DNA of 64,000 nucleotides, from contig NZ_KZ084326.1 of the NCBI RefSeq assembly GCF_002093975.1, forward strand, positions 1 through 64,000, written 5' to 3'. Positions within the stretch are counted from its first letter, which is position 1; every line of letters begins with the position of its first letter. Positions 17,949 to 27,381 of the stretch are shown piece by piece. Below the pieces are notes generated by a model that was given only the letters and a program-made list of their open reading frames with translations, had not been told where the DNA came from and made no database searches. The translations under genes were made by a program, and so were the position numbers. This stretch comes from Thermoactinospora rubra (lineage in GTDB: Bacteria; Actinomycetota; Actinomycetes; Streptosporangiales; Streptosporangiaceae).

Positions 17949-18899
17949 TCAGCGCGGGTTGACGTAGACGCGGGGGCGCAGCGCGTGGGCCCGGAGGGCG
18001 GCGAGCGCGGCCAGCCGGCCGGTGGGCGTGAGCCGTACCGGATCGGTGGAGCGCAGCCCGAACGCGGCCAGCCGGTCGAGCAGGGCGGCCAGCGACTCCG
18101 AGTTCCCCGCCACCTCCTCCACCCGGGCACGCAGGTCCGCGAGCGCGTAGGAGGCGCCGTCGGCCAGCAGCAGCAGCGCCGCCTCGTCGGCGTCGGTGAC
18201 GAGCAGCGAGCGGGTCACCGCCTCCCACCGCTGCTCCACGGGACCGCTCCCGGGCAGGGGCTGCGGCGGCACCGGCGCGTGCAGGCGCAGCTCGAACGGC
18301 TGGGCCAGCTCCCTGCGCGCCTCGCCGCGGCCCAGCACCCACCGGTTGAGCCGCTCGCCGTGGACGCGGTGCAGCCAGCTGTCGCCGCCCAGCTCGGCAC
18401 GCGGCAGCGTGAGCCAGGAGCGGGTGAGCGCGACCCGGTCCACCGGCTGGCCCGACAGCATCGCCAGCTCCAGTGCCGCGGCGCAGGCCGCCTGCGCGCC
18501 GCGCTCCTCCGGGCCCATGATCATGCTCCAGCTCAGCTCGGGCACGTCCGGCGGGAGCACCCCGGCGGCCGCCAGCGCCTCCTGGTAGGCGGCGGTGCCG
18601 GCCTCCTCGCCGTGCTGCGCGTAGACGCGCAGGATCCGCCTGGTCGTCGCCGACTCGCACAGCGCCGCATAGCGGTCGAGCCCGCCCAGCCGCAGCAGCG
18701 CGCCCAGGGCCCGCGCCAGCCGTACCGGGTCGCCGTCGACCTTGAGCGGCAGCGTGCACCACAGGAACTCGCAGACGTCCAGCTGGGTCACCGACTCCAG
18801 CGGCTCGTCGCCGGTCAGCCACTCCGCGGCCGTCCTGGCGTCGTCGGCGAGGTCGGCGTCGAGCTGGAGCAGCAGCGCGGCGACGTCAGGTGCGGGCAT
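17949..18899 (-). CDS. Hypothetical protein, 316 aa
   Basis: This is a mostly helical, leucine- and alanine-rich cytoplasmic protein with no membrane segment or catalytic motif that I can name. The N-terminal region (EWLTGDEPLESVTQLDVCEF) and a C-terminal winged-helix-like segment (FGLRSTDPVRLTPTGRLAAL) suggest a protein- or nucleic-acid-binding role, but this is weak. The frame extends far upstream into the mannosyltransferase gene; ATG 18899 is the start that avoids that overlap and begins a plausible helix (MPAPDVAALLLQLDADLADD). Confidence 0.65.
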   Translation of the reverse strand: MPAPDVAALLLQLDADLADDARTAAEWLTGDEPLESVTQLDVCEFLWCTLPLKVDGDPVRLARALGALLRLGGLDRYAALCESATTRRILRVYAQHGEEAGTAAYQEALAAAGVLPPDVPELSWSMIMGPEERGAQAACAAALELAMLSGQPVDRVALTRSWLTLPRAELGGDSWLHRVHGERLNRWVLGRGEARRELAQPFELRLHAPVPPQPLPGSGPVEQRWEAVTRSLLVTDADEAALLLLADGASYALADLRARVEEVAGNSESLAALLDRLAAFGLRSTDPVRLTPTGRLAALAALRAHALRPRVYVNPR

Positions 18900-19000
18900 G
18901 CCACGAAGTCTGCCGTATCGGCCGCGGCCGTGACGATGACCGAATCGAGTGCGTCTGGGGTCCTGCACGGCACCTACCCTAGGGAATCCCTTCTCCGGGG

Positions 19001-20587
19001 TCAGATCCAGCGCTTGTCCAGCAACATGCGGGCCTTCCACTCGGTGTAGGGGATCACCTCGGCCGTCAGGATCGGGTGCAGCCACCAGAGGTTGATCAGC
19101 GCGAGCAGCGCGAACGAGCCGACGGCGGCGGCGCCCACCGTGCGCCTGGTCGGCGACGCCCCCGCCGGGCCGATGAGCAGCCCCGCGCACAGCGTGAGCG
19201 CCAGGACCATGAACGGCACCATGGGGACCGCGTAGAACAGGAACATCGTCCTGTCGTCCTTGACGGCGAAGTAGAACCACGGCAGCCAGCCGGCCGCGTA
19301 GCCCAGCAGCACCGCGCCCGCGCGCCAGTCGCGGGTGGCGACGTACCAGGCGATCAGCGCGATCAACGCCAGCAGCGCGCCGTACCAGATGACCGGCGTG
19401 CCGACCCCGAGCACGGCCTCCGAGCAGTCCTTGGCCCCGCAGACGTCCTGCTTGCCCTCGTAGTGGAAGGCCACCGGGCGCAGCAGCAGCGGCCAGGACC
19501 ACGGTTCGGACTGGTAGGGGTGCGAGCTGGTCAGGTCGGCGTGGAAGCCCAGCACCTGGAGGTGGTAGCGCACCCACGCGCCGATCGAGCGGACGACGAA
19601 CAGCAGCGGCCCGTCGGCGGTGGCCTGCTGCCACTCCCGGCCCCAGCCCTTGTCGCCGGCGAACCAGCCGGTCCAGGAGGCCACGTAGGTCAGGGCGGGC
19701 ACGGCCACGGCCGCGACCAGGCCGGTCGGGACGTCCTTGGTGATCCATCCGGTGTACGGCGAGCGCAGCCCCAGGGCCTTGCGCGCGCCCGCGTCCCACA
19801 GCCAGGACATGATGAAGAAGACGAAGAAGAAGACGCCTGACCATTTGACGGCGCAGGCGGCGCCCAGGCACAGTCCGGCGGCCAGGCGCCAGGGGCGGAT
19901 GCCCAGCCAGGGGCCCTCGGGGGTGAGGGGGGCGGTCTCATACCAGTCCACCAGCCGCCCGCGGGCCTTGTCGCGGTCGACCACCAGGCAGGCGAAGCCG
20001 GCCAGCACCCAGAACATCAAGAAGATGTCCAGCAGCGCGGTGCGTGAGAGCACGAAGTGCAGGCCGTCCAGGGCCAGCAGCAGCCCGGCGAAGCAGCCCA
20101 GCAGGGTGGAGCGGGTCATCCGCCGGGCCACCCGGGCCAGGATCAGGATGGACAGCGTGCCGATCACCGCCGCGGCGATGCGCCAGCCGAAGGGGTTCAT
20201 CCCGAACAGCCACTCCCCCACCCCGATCATCCACTTGCCCAACGGCGGGTGGACGACGTAGGAGGCGCACTGGTCGACCGCGGCGCACTTCTGGAAGACA
20301 TCGGTGTTGCCGGCCAGGATCGCCTTGTCGGCGTCCTGGATGTAGGTGCGCTCGGCCAGCCAGCGGATCAGCGAGTAGGCGTCCTTGGCGTAGTAGGTCT
20401 CATCGAAGATCACCGCCTTGGGGTGCCCCAGATTGTGGAAGCGCAGCACCCCGCCCAGGACCGCCACGAACAGTGGCCCGAGCCATCCCCACAGCGCGCC
20501 GCCACGCATGGGCGGCACCAGCCGGTCGCGCACGGACACGGGGCGCGGGCTGGACTCCTTGACGCCTGAGTAGTCGGTCACCGCCAT
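19001..20587 (-). CDS. pmt: Polyprenyl-phosphate-mannose--protein mannosyltransferase (paralogue 1)
   Basis: This 528-aa GT-C enzyme of the PMT family O-mannosylates exported proteins, using polyprenyl-phosphate-mannose at the outer membrane face. The catalytic acidic pair is seen in the first loop, VIFDETYYAKDAYSL, and about ten or more membrane helices follow. An N-terminal cytoplasmic stretch precedes VPPMRGGALWGWLGP. It is divergent from rsmI, as in mycobacteria. The central 141 codons are encoded by DNA that is virtually identical to the second paralogue on the other side of rsmI, a sign of gene conversion. The ATG at 20587 lies 48 bp from the rsmI start, so the promoters overlap. Confidence 0.92.
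   Translation of the reverse strand: MAVTDYSGVKESSPRPVSVRDRLVPPMRGGALWGWLGPLFVAVLGGVLRFHNLGHPKAVIFDETYYAKDAYSLIRWLAERTYIQDADKAILAGNTDVFQKCAAVDQCASYVVHPPLGKWMIGVGEWLFGMNPFGWRIAAAVIGTLSILILARVARRMTRSTLLGCFAGLLLALDGLHFVLSRTALLDIFLMFWVLAGFACLVVDRDKARGRLVDWYETAPLTPEGPWLGIRPWRLAAGLCLGAACAVKWSGVFFFVFFIMSWLWDAGARKALGLRSPYTGWITKDVPTGLVAAVAVPALTYVASWTGWFAGDKGWGREWQQATADGPLLFVVRSIGAWVRYHLQVLGFHADLTSSHPYQSEPWSWPLLLRPVAFHYEGKQDVCGAKDCSEAVLGVGTPVIWYGALLALIALIAWYVATRDWRAGAVLLGYAAGWLPWFYFAVKDDRTMFLFYAVPMVPFMVLALTLCAGLLIGPAGASPTRRTVGAAAVGSFALLALINLWWLHPILTAEVIPYTEWKARMLLDKRWI
19826..20248 (-). repeat. 423-bp inverted repeat, left arm
   Basis: The reverse complement of this segment matches 21794-22216. I read through both and saw a single mismatch (GCCGGACTG against GCCGGCCTG). 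It encodes identical protein in both mannosyltransferases, while flanking parts of the genes have diverged clearly. Confidence 0.92.
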
Positions 20588-20635
20588 TCGGACATCGTAC
20601 GGTGCCTACCCACCAAACACCGTCAGAATGGTCAG

Positions 20636-21478
20636 GTGACACGACAAGGCATGCTGGTGTTGGCCGGGGCGCCCATCGGACAGGCGGGCGACGTCTCGCC
20701 GCGGCTGCGCGAGGCGCTGGCCCGGGCCGACGTCGTGGCCGCCGAGGACACCCGGCGGCTGCGCAGGCTGGCCCTCGACCTGGGCGTGGAGATCGGCGGC
20801 CGGATCGTGTCCTACTACGACGCCAACGAGGCGGCGCGGGCGCCGGAGCTGCTGGCGGCGATGGCCGAGGGCGCCACCGTGGTGGTCATCACCGACGCGG
20901 GCATGCCGGGCGTCTCCGACCCGGGCTACCGGCTGACCAGCCTGGCCGTGGAGGCGGGCATCACCGTCACCGCCGTGCCGGGCCCGAGCGCCGTGACCAC
21001 CGCGCTGGCCGTCTCGGGCCTGCCCAGCGACCGCTTCTGCTTCGAGGGCTTCCCGCCGCGCAAGCCGGGCGAGCGGGCCAGGCGGCTGGCCGAGCTGGCG
21101 GCCGAGCCGCGCACGATGGTGTTCTTCGAGGCGCCCCACCGGCTGGCCGAGTCGCTGGCGGCCATGGCCGAGGCCTTCGGGCCCGACCGGCGCGCCGCCG
21201 TGTGCCGGGAGCTGACCAAGACCTACGAGGAGGTACGGCGCGGCGGCCTGGCCGAGCTGGCCGGCTGGGCCGAGGGCGGCGTCAAGGGCGAGATCACCGT
21301 CGTGGTCGCCGGGCACGTGCCGGGCAAGGGCTCGATCGAGGACGCCGTCGCCGAGGTCGACCGGCTCGTCGCCGCCGGAACCCCGAGCAAGCAGGCCGTC
21401 GCCGACGTGGCCAAGGCCTCGGGGATCCCCAGACGCGAGCTCTACGACGCGGTTCACAGAAGATCCGTTGCCCCTTAG
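20636..21478 (+). CDS. rsmI: 16S rRNA (cytidine1402-2'-O)-methyltransferase
   Basis: The 280-aa SAM-dependent tetrapyrrole-methylase-fold enzyme methylates the 2'-OH of C1402 in the decoding centre of 16S rRNA. Family motifs include APIGQAGDVSPRLREAL, the VVAAEDTRRLR segment, TDAGMPGVSDPG, and VPGPSAVTTALAVSGLP with FEGFPPRK. GTG 20636 follows a short leader. It is enclosed by two inverted mannosyltransferase genes that carry a 423-bp inverted repeat, so homologous recombination could flip it. Confidence 0.95.
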   Translation: MTRQGMLVLAGAPIGQAGDVSPRLREALARADVVAAEDTRRLRRLALDLGVEIGGRIVSYYDANEAARAPELLAAMAEGATVVVITDAGMPGVSDPGYRLTSLAVEAGITVTAVPGPSAVTTALAVSGLPSDRFCFEGFPPRKPGERARRLAELAAEPRTMVFFEAPHRLAESLAAMAEAFGPDRRAAVCRELTKTYEEVRRGGLAELAGWAEGGVKGEITVVVAGHVPGKGSIEDAVAEVDRLVAAGTPSKQAVADVAKASGIPRRELYDAVHRRSVAP

Positions 21479-21487
21479 GGTGCCCAC

Positions 21488-23047
21488 GTGTCCGCGATTC
21501 ACCGGTTGGTGCCCCCGATGCAGGAAGGCCCGCTGTGGGGATGGCTCGGGCCGGTGTTCGTGGCCGTCCTGGGCGGGGTGCTGCGCTTCATCGACCTCGG
21601 GCATCCCAGGGCCGTGGTCTTCGACGAGACCTACTACGCCAAGGACGCCTACTCGCTGATCACCTTCGGGGTGGAGCGGGAGACGCTGGGCGACGCCAAG
21701 GACCCGATCGCCGACCGCATGCTCATCGCCGGAAACCTCGACATCTGGGAGCGGTGCGACACCGTCGAGCAGTGCGCCTCCTATGTGGCCCATCCGCCGT
21801 TGGGCAAGTGGATGATCGGGGTGGGGGAGTGGCTGTTCGGGATGAACCCCTTCGGCTGGCGCATCGCCGCGGCGGTGATCGGCACGCTGTCCATCCTGAT
21901 CCTGGCCCGGGTGGCCCGGCGGATGACCCGCTCCACCCTGCTGGGCTGCTTCGCCGGGCTGCTGCTGGCCCTGGACGGCCTGCACTTCGTGCTCTCACGC
22001 ACCGCGCTGCTGGACATCTTCTTGATGTTCTGGGTGCTGGCCGGCTTCGCCTGCCTGGTGGTCGACCGCGACAAGGCCCGCGGGCGGCTGGTGGACTGGT
22101 ATGAGACCGCCCCCCTCACCCCCGAGGGCCCCTGGCTGGGCATCCGCCCCTGGCGCCTGGCCGCCGGCCTGTGCCTGGGCGCCGCCTGCGCCGTCAAATG
22201 GTCAGGCGTCTTCTTCCTCCTCGCCTTCGCCGTGCTGACCCTGCTGTGGGACGCCGGGGCGCGCAAGGCGGTCGGGCTGCGGGAGCCGTACCGGGGGACG
22301 TGGCTGCGGGACGTCCCCACCGCGCTCAACGCGCTGGTGGTGGCGCCCGCCGTGGTCTACCTGGCTTCGTGGACCGGCTGGTTCGCCGGCGACAAGGGCT
22401 GGGGGCGCAACTGGGAGCAGGCCACCTCCTCGGGCCCGCTGTTCTTCGTCTTCGACTCCCTCCGCTCCTGGCTGGGCTACCAGGTGCAGGTGCTGGGCTA
22501 CCACACCAGCCTCACCGAGACGCACACCTACATGTCCAAGCCGTGGCAGTGGCCGCTGCTGCAACGGCCGCTGCCGTTCTACTGGCGCGACGACCTGCCG
22601 CCGTCCAGCTGCGGCGCCGACAAGTGCGTCCAGGCGGAGCTGGCGGTGGGGACGCCGGCGCTGTGGTTCGCCGCGGCGTTCGCCCTCGTGGGGCTCATCG
22701 CCTGGTACGTGGCCAACCGGGACTGGCGCGCGGGCGCGGTGCTGCTGGGCTACGCGGCCGGCTGGGCGCCGTGGATCTACTACGCCGTGGCCGACAACCG
22801 GACCATGTACTTCTTCTACATGATCCCGGTGGTGCCGTTCATGGTGCTGGCGGTGACGCTGATGGCCGGGCTGGCGCTGGGCCGGCGCGACGCCCCGCCG
22901 GTCAGGCGCGCGGCGGGCGCGGCGGGCGTGGGCGCCTACGCGCTGGTGGTCCTCATCAACTTCTGGTGGCTGTCGCCGGTGCTGAGCGCCCAGACCATCA
23001 GCCACGCGCAGTGGTGGGCCCGGATGCTGATGCGCTCGTGGGTCTGA
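21488..23047 (+). CDS. Polyprenyl-phosphate-mannose--protein mannosyltransferase (paralogue 2)
   Basis: This 519-aa PMT-family enzyme shares the architecture of the paralogue at 19001-20587: the AVVFDETYYAKDAYSL catalytic loop, an HPPLGKWMIGVGEW segment, and multiple membrane helices. It begins 9 bp after rsmI and is probably cotranscribed with it. Outside the shared 423-bp tract the two proteins differ substantially, for example in the extracellular loop with SSCGADKCVQAEL instead of VCGAKDCSEAVL. They may therefore differ in acceptor proteins. Its end overlaps the convergent GT-C gene by 50 bp. Confidence 0.9.
   Translation: MSAIHRLVPPMQEGPLWGWLGPVFVAVLGGVLRFIDLGHPRAVVFDETYYAKDAYSLITFGVERETLGDAKDPIADRMLIAGNLDIWERCDTVEQCASYVAHPPLGKWMIGVGEWLFGMNPFGWRIAAAVIGTLSILILARVARRMTRSTLLGCFAGLLLALDGLHFVLSRTALLDIFLMFWVLAGFACLVVDRDKARGRLVDWYETAPLTPEGPWLGIRPWRLAAGLCLGAACAVKWSGVFFLLAFAVLTLLWDAGARKAVGLREPYRGTWLRDVPTALNALVVAPAVVYLASWTGWFAGDKGWGRNWEQATSSGPLFFVFDSLRSWLGYQVQVLGYHTSLTETHTYMSKPWQWPLLQRPLPFYWRDDLPPSSCGADKCVQAELAVGTPALWFAAAFALVGLIAWYVANRDWRAGAVLLGYAAGWAPWIYYAVADNRTMYFFYMIPVVPFMVLAVTLMAGLALGRRDAPPVRRAAGAAGVGAYALVVLINFWWLSPVLSAQTISHAQWWARMLMRSWV
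21794..22216 (+). repeat. 423-bp inverted repeat, right arm
   Basis: Partner of 19826-20248. The arms lie about 1.5 kb apart around rsmI. Confidence 0.92.
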
Positions 23048-24494
23048 GGCCCCGGCGCAGCGTGATCGCCGCCGCCAGGCACGCCAGCGGTACGGCGGGC
23101 AGCACGTAGCGGTAGTCGAACTCCGCCGTGGCCGCGGGGGCCAGCAGCAGGCCGAAGGCCGCCAGCCAGGGCAGCAGCACCGGGCCGCCGAGCGTGCGCC
23201 AGCGTACGGCGATGCCGTACAGGCCGATGAGCAGGATCGCGCCGAGCATGATGCCGCGCAGGAAGAACACCTTCTGGTAGCCCTCCATGACGTCGGCCCA
23301 CGGGTGGACGATCTTGGTCTCCGGCGGGCCCTGCTCGTACATGAAGGCGTCGGTGTCGGCGCGTCCCCCTCCGTAGGAGGACCAGGTCGGCAGCCGCTCG
23401 GGCGGCAGGTTGGCGCGGAAGTTGTAGGCGTTGAAGGTCTTGGCGTCGGGGAACCTCGGCCGGTCCCAGTGGAAGCTGCGCATGAAGTCGCGCCACACCG
23501 TGGCCAGGTAGTCGCCCGGCTGGGACAGGATGGCCCGCTGGGCGAACCGGCCGGCGATCTCGTTCTTGAACTCGTCGAACTTCTTGCCGGGCAGCCGGTG
23601 GAGCACCTCGGGCGCGGTGCCGTCGTTGCGGCCCTGGCCGGCGCCCCACAGATACCACTGCGCGAACGGCTTGCGCTCGGCCTTGTCCAGGCACAGCAGC
23701 GCGATGTCGAGCTCCTTGCGCGGGTCGATCCGCATCTTGGCGCAGTCGGCGAAGACGGCGGTGCGCATGTAGAGGATCAGCCCGTCGCTGTTGGTCATCG
23801 CGACCTTGCCGTTGGCCGCCTTGAACCACGACATGTAGCCCAGCACCGGCACCGCGCACGCGACGACCACGGCCACGACCGGCCGCCAGCCGACGCGCTT
23901 GACGATCAGGTAGGCCGTCACCAGGGCCAGGATGGGCAGGCCGATGGACCGGGTGAGCGCGGTCAGCGCCAGCAGCAGGCCCACCACCGCGCCGGCCCGC
24001 CAGCTCAGCCGCCGCTTCCACAGCACGAGCGTCACCACGCCGGTCACCAGCAGGGTGAACATGGTGTCCGACATGATCAGCTGCTCGAGCTGGATCTGGT
24101 AGGCGTCGAAGAGCACCGGCACGGCCGCGAGCGTCGCCCCCCAGCCCGGCAGCCCGAACCTGCGCCGCAGCAGCACGTAGATCAGGACGGCGGTCGCCAG
24201 GCCCATGAGATGCTGGGTGAACACCACCAGCGAGAAGCTGTGGAAGGGTTTGAGCAGCAGCAGCCAGAAGCCGTAGCCGCTGGGCCGGATCGGGTCGGGG
24301 CGCGGGTGCAGGGCGACGCTGACGTACTGGTAGGAGTCGTTGAACCACATCGCCGGGCCGTACCCGAGCATGGTGACCAGGCGCAGCGCCGCGCCCAGGG
24401 CGAGGGCGGCGCCGAAGACCCAGTGGTCCTTGAGGAAGGCCCGCCTGGCGGGTGCGGAGGGCACCACGCGAACGAGCTCCGCGACGGTCACCAT
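22998..24494 (-). CDS. GT-C-type membrane glycosyltransferase-like protein
   Basis: This 498-aa multi-spanning protein has the features of family-39/87-like lipid-carrier-dependent glycosyltransferases: an acidic residue in the first periplasmic loop (MWFNDSYQYVSVAL), about ten hydrophobic helices, and a large hydrophilic loop (residues about 230-390). The exact sugar donor and acceptor are unknown. With two mannosyltransferases on one side and a polyprenol-type GT2 on the other, a role in mannosylation or envelope glycan synthesis is plausible. ATG 24494 was taken; the GTG three bases later is an alternative. Confidence 0.75.
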   Translation of the reverse strand: MVTVAELVRVVPSAPARRAFLKDHWVFGAALALGAALRLVTMLGYGPAMWFNDSYQYVSVALHPRPDPIRPSGYGFWLLLLKPFHSFSLVVFTQHLMGLATAVLIYVLLRRRFGLPGWGATLAAVPVLFDAYQIQLEQLIMSDTMFTLLVTGVVTLVLWKRRLSWRAGAVVGLLLALTALTRSIGLPILALVTAYLIVKRVGWRPVVAVVVACAVPVLGYMSWFKAANGKVAMTNSDGLILYMRTAVFADCAKMRIDPRKELDIALLCLDKAERKPFAQWYLWGAGQGRNDGTAPEVLHRLPGKKFDEFKNEIAGRFAQRAILSQPGDYLATVWRDFMRSFHWDRPRFPDAKTFNAYNFRANLPPERLPTWSSYGGGRADTDAFMYEQGPPETKIVHPWADVMEGYQKVFFLRGIMLGAILLIGLYGIAVRWRTLGGPVLLPWLAAFGLLLAPAATAEFDYRYVLPAVPLACLAAAITLRRGLRPTSASASGPTTARG

Positions 24495-24594
24495 GCATCA
24501 AGGATGCCAGGCGTTTTGTGGTCTTGACCCGACCATCCCCGGGCAGAGGGCATGATGGTGTGCTGGAACAGTCGTGACTCGAGGGGTATGTGAC

Positions 24595-25815
24595 GTGGAA
24601 CTGACCGTGGTCATGCCGTGCCTCAATGAGGCTGAGACCATCGAAGTCTGTATACGCAAGGCCCTGGCCTGCATGAAGGAGCACGGCATCGAGGGAGAGG
24701 TGCTGATCGCCGACAACGGCAGCACCGACGGGTCGCAGCAGCTGGCGCGCGACGCGGGAGCCCGGGTGGTCCACGTCGAGGAGAAGGGGTACGGCAACGC
24801 CCTGATGGGCGGCATCCGCGCCGCCCGCGGCAAGTACGTCATCATGGGCGACGCCGACGATTCCTACGACTTCACGTCCTTGATGCCCTTCGTCGAGCAG
24901 TTGCGCGACGGCGCCGAGCTGGTGATGGGCAACCGTTTCAAGGGCGGCATCGCCCCCGGGGCCATGCCCCCGCTCCACCGCTACCTCGGCAATCCGGTGC
25001 TGTCCTTCATCGGCCGCCTGTTCTTCCCCTCCAAGATCGGCGACTTCCACTGCGGCCTGCGGGGCTTCCGGCGCGAGTCGATCCTGCGGCTGGGCCTGCA
25101 GACCGGCGGCATGGAGTTCGCCTCCGAGATGGTGGTGAAGGCGACGCTGCAGGGCCTGGACGTGCGGGAGGTGCCCACCACGCTGTCGCCGGACGGCCGC
25201 TCCCGCCCGCCGCACCTGCGCTCCTGGCGCGACGGCTGGCGCCACCTGCGCTTCCTGCTGCTGTACAGCCCGCGGTGGCTGTTCTTCATCCCGGGCCTGG
25301 TGCTGATGACGCTGGGCCTGGTGGCGGGCACCGCGCTGACGTTCGGCCCGGTGGAGATCGGCGAGCTGGCCTTCGACGTCGACACCCTGGTCGGCGCCTC
25401 GGCCGCGGTGGTGATCGGCTTCCAGGCGATGCTGTTCGCGGTCTTCACCCACGTCTACGCCGCCGAGGAGGGCTTCCTGCCCGAGTCCAGGCGCGTGCGC
25501 AAGCTGGTCAGCATCGTCACGCTGGAGAAGGGCCTCGTGGTCGGCGGCCTGCTCGCGCTGGCCGGCATCGTCGGCCTGGTCATGTCGCTGGTCCACTGGC
25601 AGGTGCGCAGCTTCGGCGAGCTGAACCCGCGCGAGTCGCTGCGCATCGTCGTGCCCGCCGCCACCGCGCTCATCATGAGCTTCCAGACCATCTTCGCCTC
25701 GCTGTTCGTCAGCATCCTCGGCATCCGGCGCACCCGCGAGACCGCCGTCGACGTGGCCGCCAAGGCCGCCGAGGAGGCCGCCGAAGCCGTGACGCGCGCG
25801 GACTCCAAGGCGTGA
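24595..25815 (+). CDS. GT2 family glycosyltransferase (polyprenyl-phosphate glycosyltransferase-like) with membrane anchor
   Basis: This protein of about 406 aa has an N-terminal GT-A domain (LTVVMPCLNEAETIEVCI, IADNGSTDGSQ, the metal-binding GDADDSYDF) and a C-terminal part with about four membrane helices, like dolichol- or undecaprenyl-phosphate glycosyltransferases. It would load a sugar onto a lipid carrier at the inner membrane face, and could feed the nearby GT-C enzymes. GTG 24595 is preferred over 24574 because GAGGGG lies 8 nt upstream and the family normally starts at ELTVVMP. It lies just upstream of metG on the same strand. Confidence 0.85.
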   Translation: MELTVVMPCLNEAETIEVCIRKALACMKEHGIEGEVLIADNGSTDGSQQLARDAGARVVHVEEKGYGNALMGGIRAARGKYVIMGDADDSYDFTSLMPFVEQLRDGAELVMGNRFKGGIAPGAMPPLHRYLGNPVLSFIGRLFFPSKIGDFHCGLRGFRRESILRLGLQTGGMEFASEMVVKATLQGLDVREVPTTLSPDGRSRPPHLRSWRDGWRHLRFLLLYSPRWLFFIPGLVLMTLGLVAGTALTFGPVEIGELAFDVDTLVGASAAVVIGFQAMLFAVFTHVYAAEEGFLPESRRVRKLVSIVTLEKGLVVGGLLALAGIVGLVMSLVHWQVRSFGELNPRESLRIVVPAATALIMSFQTIFASLFVSILGIRRTRETAVDVAAKAAEEAAEAVTRADSKA

Positions 25816-25836
25816 GCTGCCGATAGGATTTCGCGC

Positions 25837-27381
25837 ATGGCCGCGTACTACGTCTCGACGCCCATCTACTACGTCAACGACGCGCCCCACCTGGGGCACG
25901 CGTATACGACCGTGGCGGGCGACGTGCTCACGCGCTGGCACCGCCAGCGCGGCGAGGACGTCTGGTATCTGACCGGGACCGACGAGCACGGCCAGAAGGT
26001 CATGCGCACCGCCGAGGCCAACGGCGTCAGCCCGCAGGAGTGGTGCGACAAGCTGGTGGAGGAGGCGTGGAAGCCCCTCTGGCAGCACCTGCAGATCGCC
26101 AACGACGACTTCATCCGCACCACCGAGCCCCGCCACACCCGGCGGGTCCAGGAGTTCGTCCAGGACCTCTACGACAAGGGCGAGATCTACAAGGGCAGCT
26201 ACACCGGCCCCTACTGCGTGGGCTGCGAGGAGTTCAAGACGCCCGGCGAGCTGCTGGAGGGCGACCTGTGCCCGATCCACAAGCGCCCGGTGGAGTGGCT
26301 GCAGGAGGACAACTACTTCTTCAAGCTCTCGGAGTACGGCCCGCGCCTGCTGGAGCACTACGAGCGCCACCCCGACTTCATCCAGCCCGCCTCGGCGCGC
26401 AACGAGGTCGTGCAGTTCGTCAAGCAGGGCCTGCAGGACCTGTCGATCTCCCGCTCCACCTTCGACTGGGGCGTGCCGGTCCCGTGGGACGACAAGCACG
26501 TCATCTACGTGTGGGTCGACGCGCTGCTCAACTACGTCACCGCGGTCGGCTACGGCTCCGACCCCGAGCGCTTCGAGCGGATCTGGCCCGCCAACGTGCA
26601 CCTGGTCGGCAAAGACATCCTGCGCTTCCACGCGGTGATCTGGCCCGCCATGCTGATGGCGCAGGGCCTGCCGCTGCCGGGCAAGGTCTTCGCCAACGGC
26701 TGGCTCATGGTCGGCGGCGAGAAGATGAGCAAGTCCAACCTCACCGGTATCTCGCCCCACCAGCTGACCGACCACTTCGGCGTCGACGCCTACCGCTACT
26801 ACTTCCTGCGCGCCATCCCGTTCGGCCAGGACGGCTCGTTCTCGTGGGAGGACTTCACCGCCCGCTACACCTCCGAGCTGGCCAACGACTTCGGCAACCT
26901 GGCCTCGCGGGTCGCCGCCATGGTTGGGAAGTACTTCGGCGGCGTGCTGCCCTCCGCCGAAGGCGACTACCACATCGCCCAAGCGCTGGCGGAAACGGCC
27001 GCCGAGGCCGACCGGGCCATCGGCGACGAGCTCGACTTCGCCGGCGGCCTGGGCCGCATCTTCGACTTCGTCAAGCAGGTCAACGGCTACCTGAGCGAGC
27101 AGGAGCCGTGGAAGGTCGCCAAGGACGCCTCCCCCGAGGGGCAGGCGAGGCTGGCGGAGATCCTCTACACCGCGGCCGAGTCGCTGCGGGCCGTCGCCGT
27201 GCTGCTCAACCCGGTGATGCCCACGACGTGCGCGAAGCTGTGGGCGTCGCTGGGCGCCGAGCCGCACCTCGGGCCGCTGGCCGAGCAGCGGGTGCTGGAC
27301 GCCGGCCGGTGGGGGCAGCTCCCGGCCGGGGCGGCCGTCACCAAGGGGGAGATCCTCTTCCCGCGCCTGGAGGGTCAGTAG
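25837..27381 (+). CDS. metG: Methionine--tRNA ligase
   Basis: This 514-aa class I synthetase charges tRNA-Met and initiator tRNA. It shows the HIGH motif as PHLGHAYTT, the zinc/connective peptide cysteines (YCVGCEEF, DLCPIHKRP), KMSKS in GGEKMSKSNLTG, and the anticodon-binding helical domain. The C-terminal EMAP-like tRNA-binding domain found in longer forms is absent, as in many actinobacteria. It overlaps the convergent monooxygenase gene by 7 bp. Confidence 0.97.
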   Translation: MAAYYVSTPIYYVNDAPHLGHAYTTVAGDVLTRWHRQRGEDVWYLTGTDEHGQKVMRTAEANGVSPQEWCDKLVEEAWKPLWQHLQIANDDFIRTTEPRHTRRVQEFVQDLYDKGEIYKGSYTGPYCVGCEEFKTPGELLEGDLCPIHKRPVEWLQEDNYFFKLSEYGPRLLEHYERHPDFIQPASARNEVVQFVKQGLQDLSISRSTFDWGVPVPWDDKHVIYVWVDALLNYVTAVGYGSDPERFERIWPANVHLVGKDILRFHAVIWPAMLMAQGLPLPGKVFANGWLMVGGEKMSKSNLTGISPHQLTDHFGVDAYRYYFLRAIPFGQDGSFSWEDFTARYTSELANDFGNLASRVAAMVGKYFGGVLPSAEGDYHIAQALAETAAEADRAIGDELDFAGGLGRIFDFVKQVNGYLSEQEPWKVAKDASPEGQARLAEILYTAAESLRAVAVLLNPVMPTTCAKLWASLGAEPHLGPLAEQRVLDAGRWGQLPAGAAVTKGEILFPRLEGQ

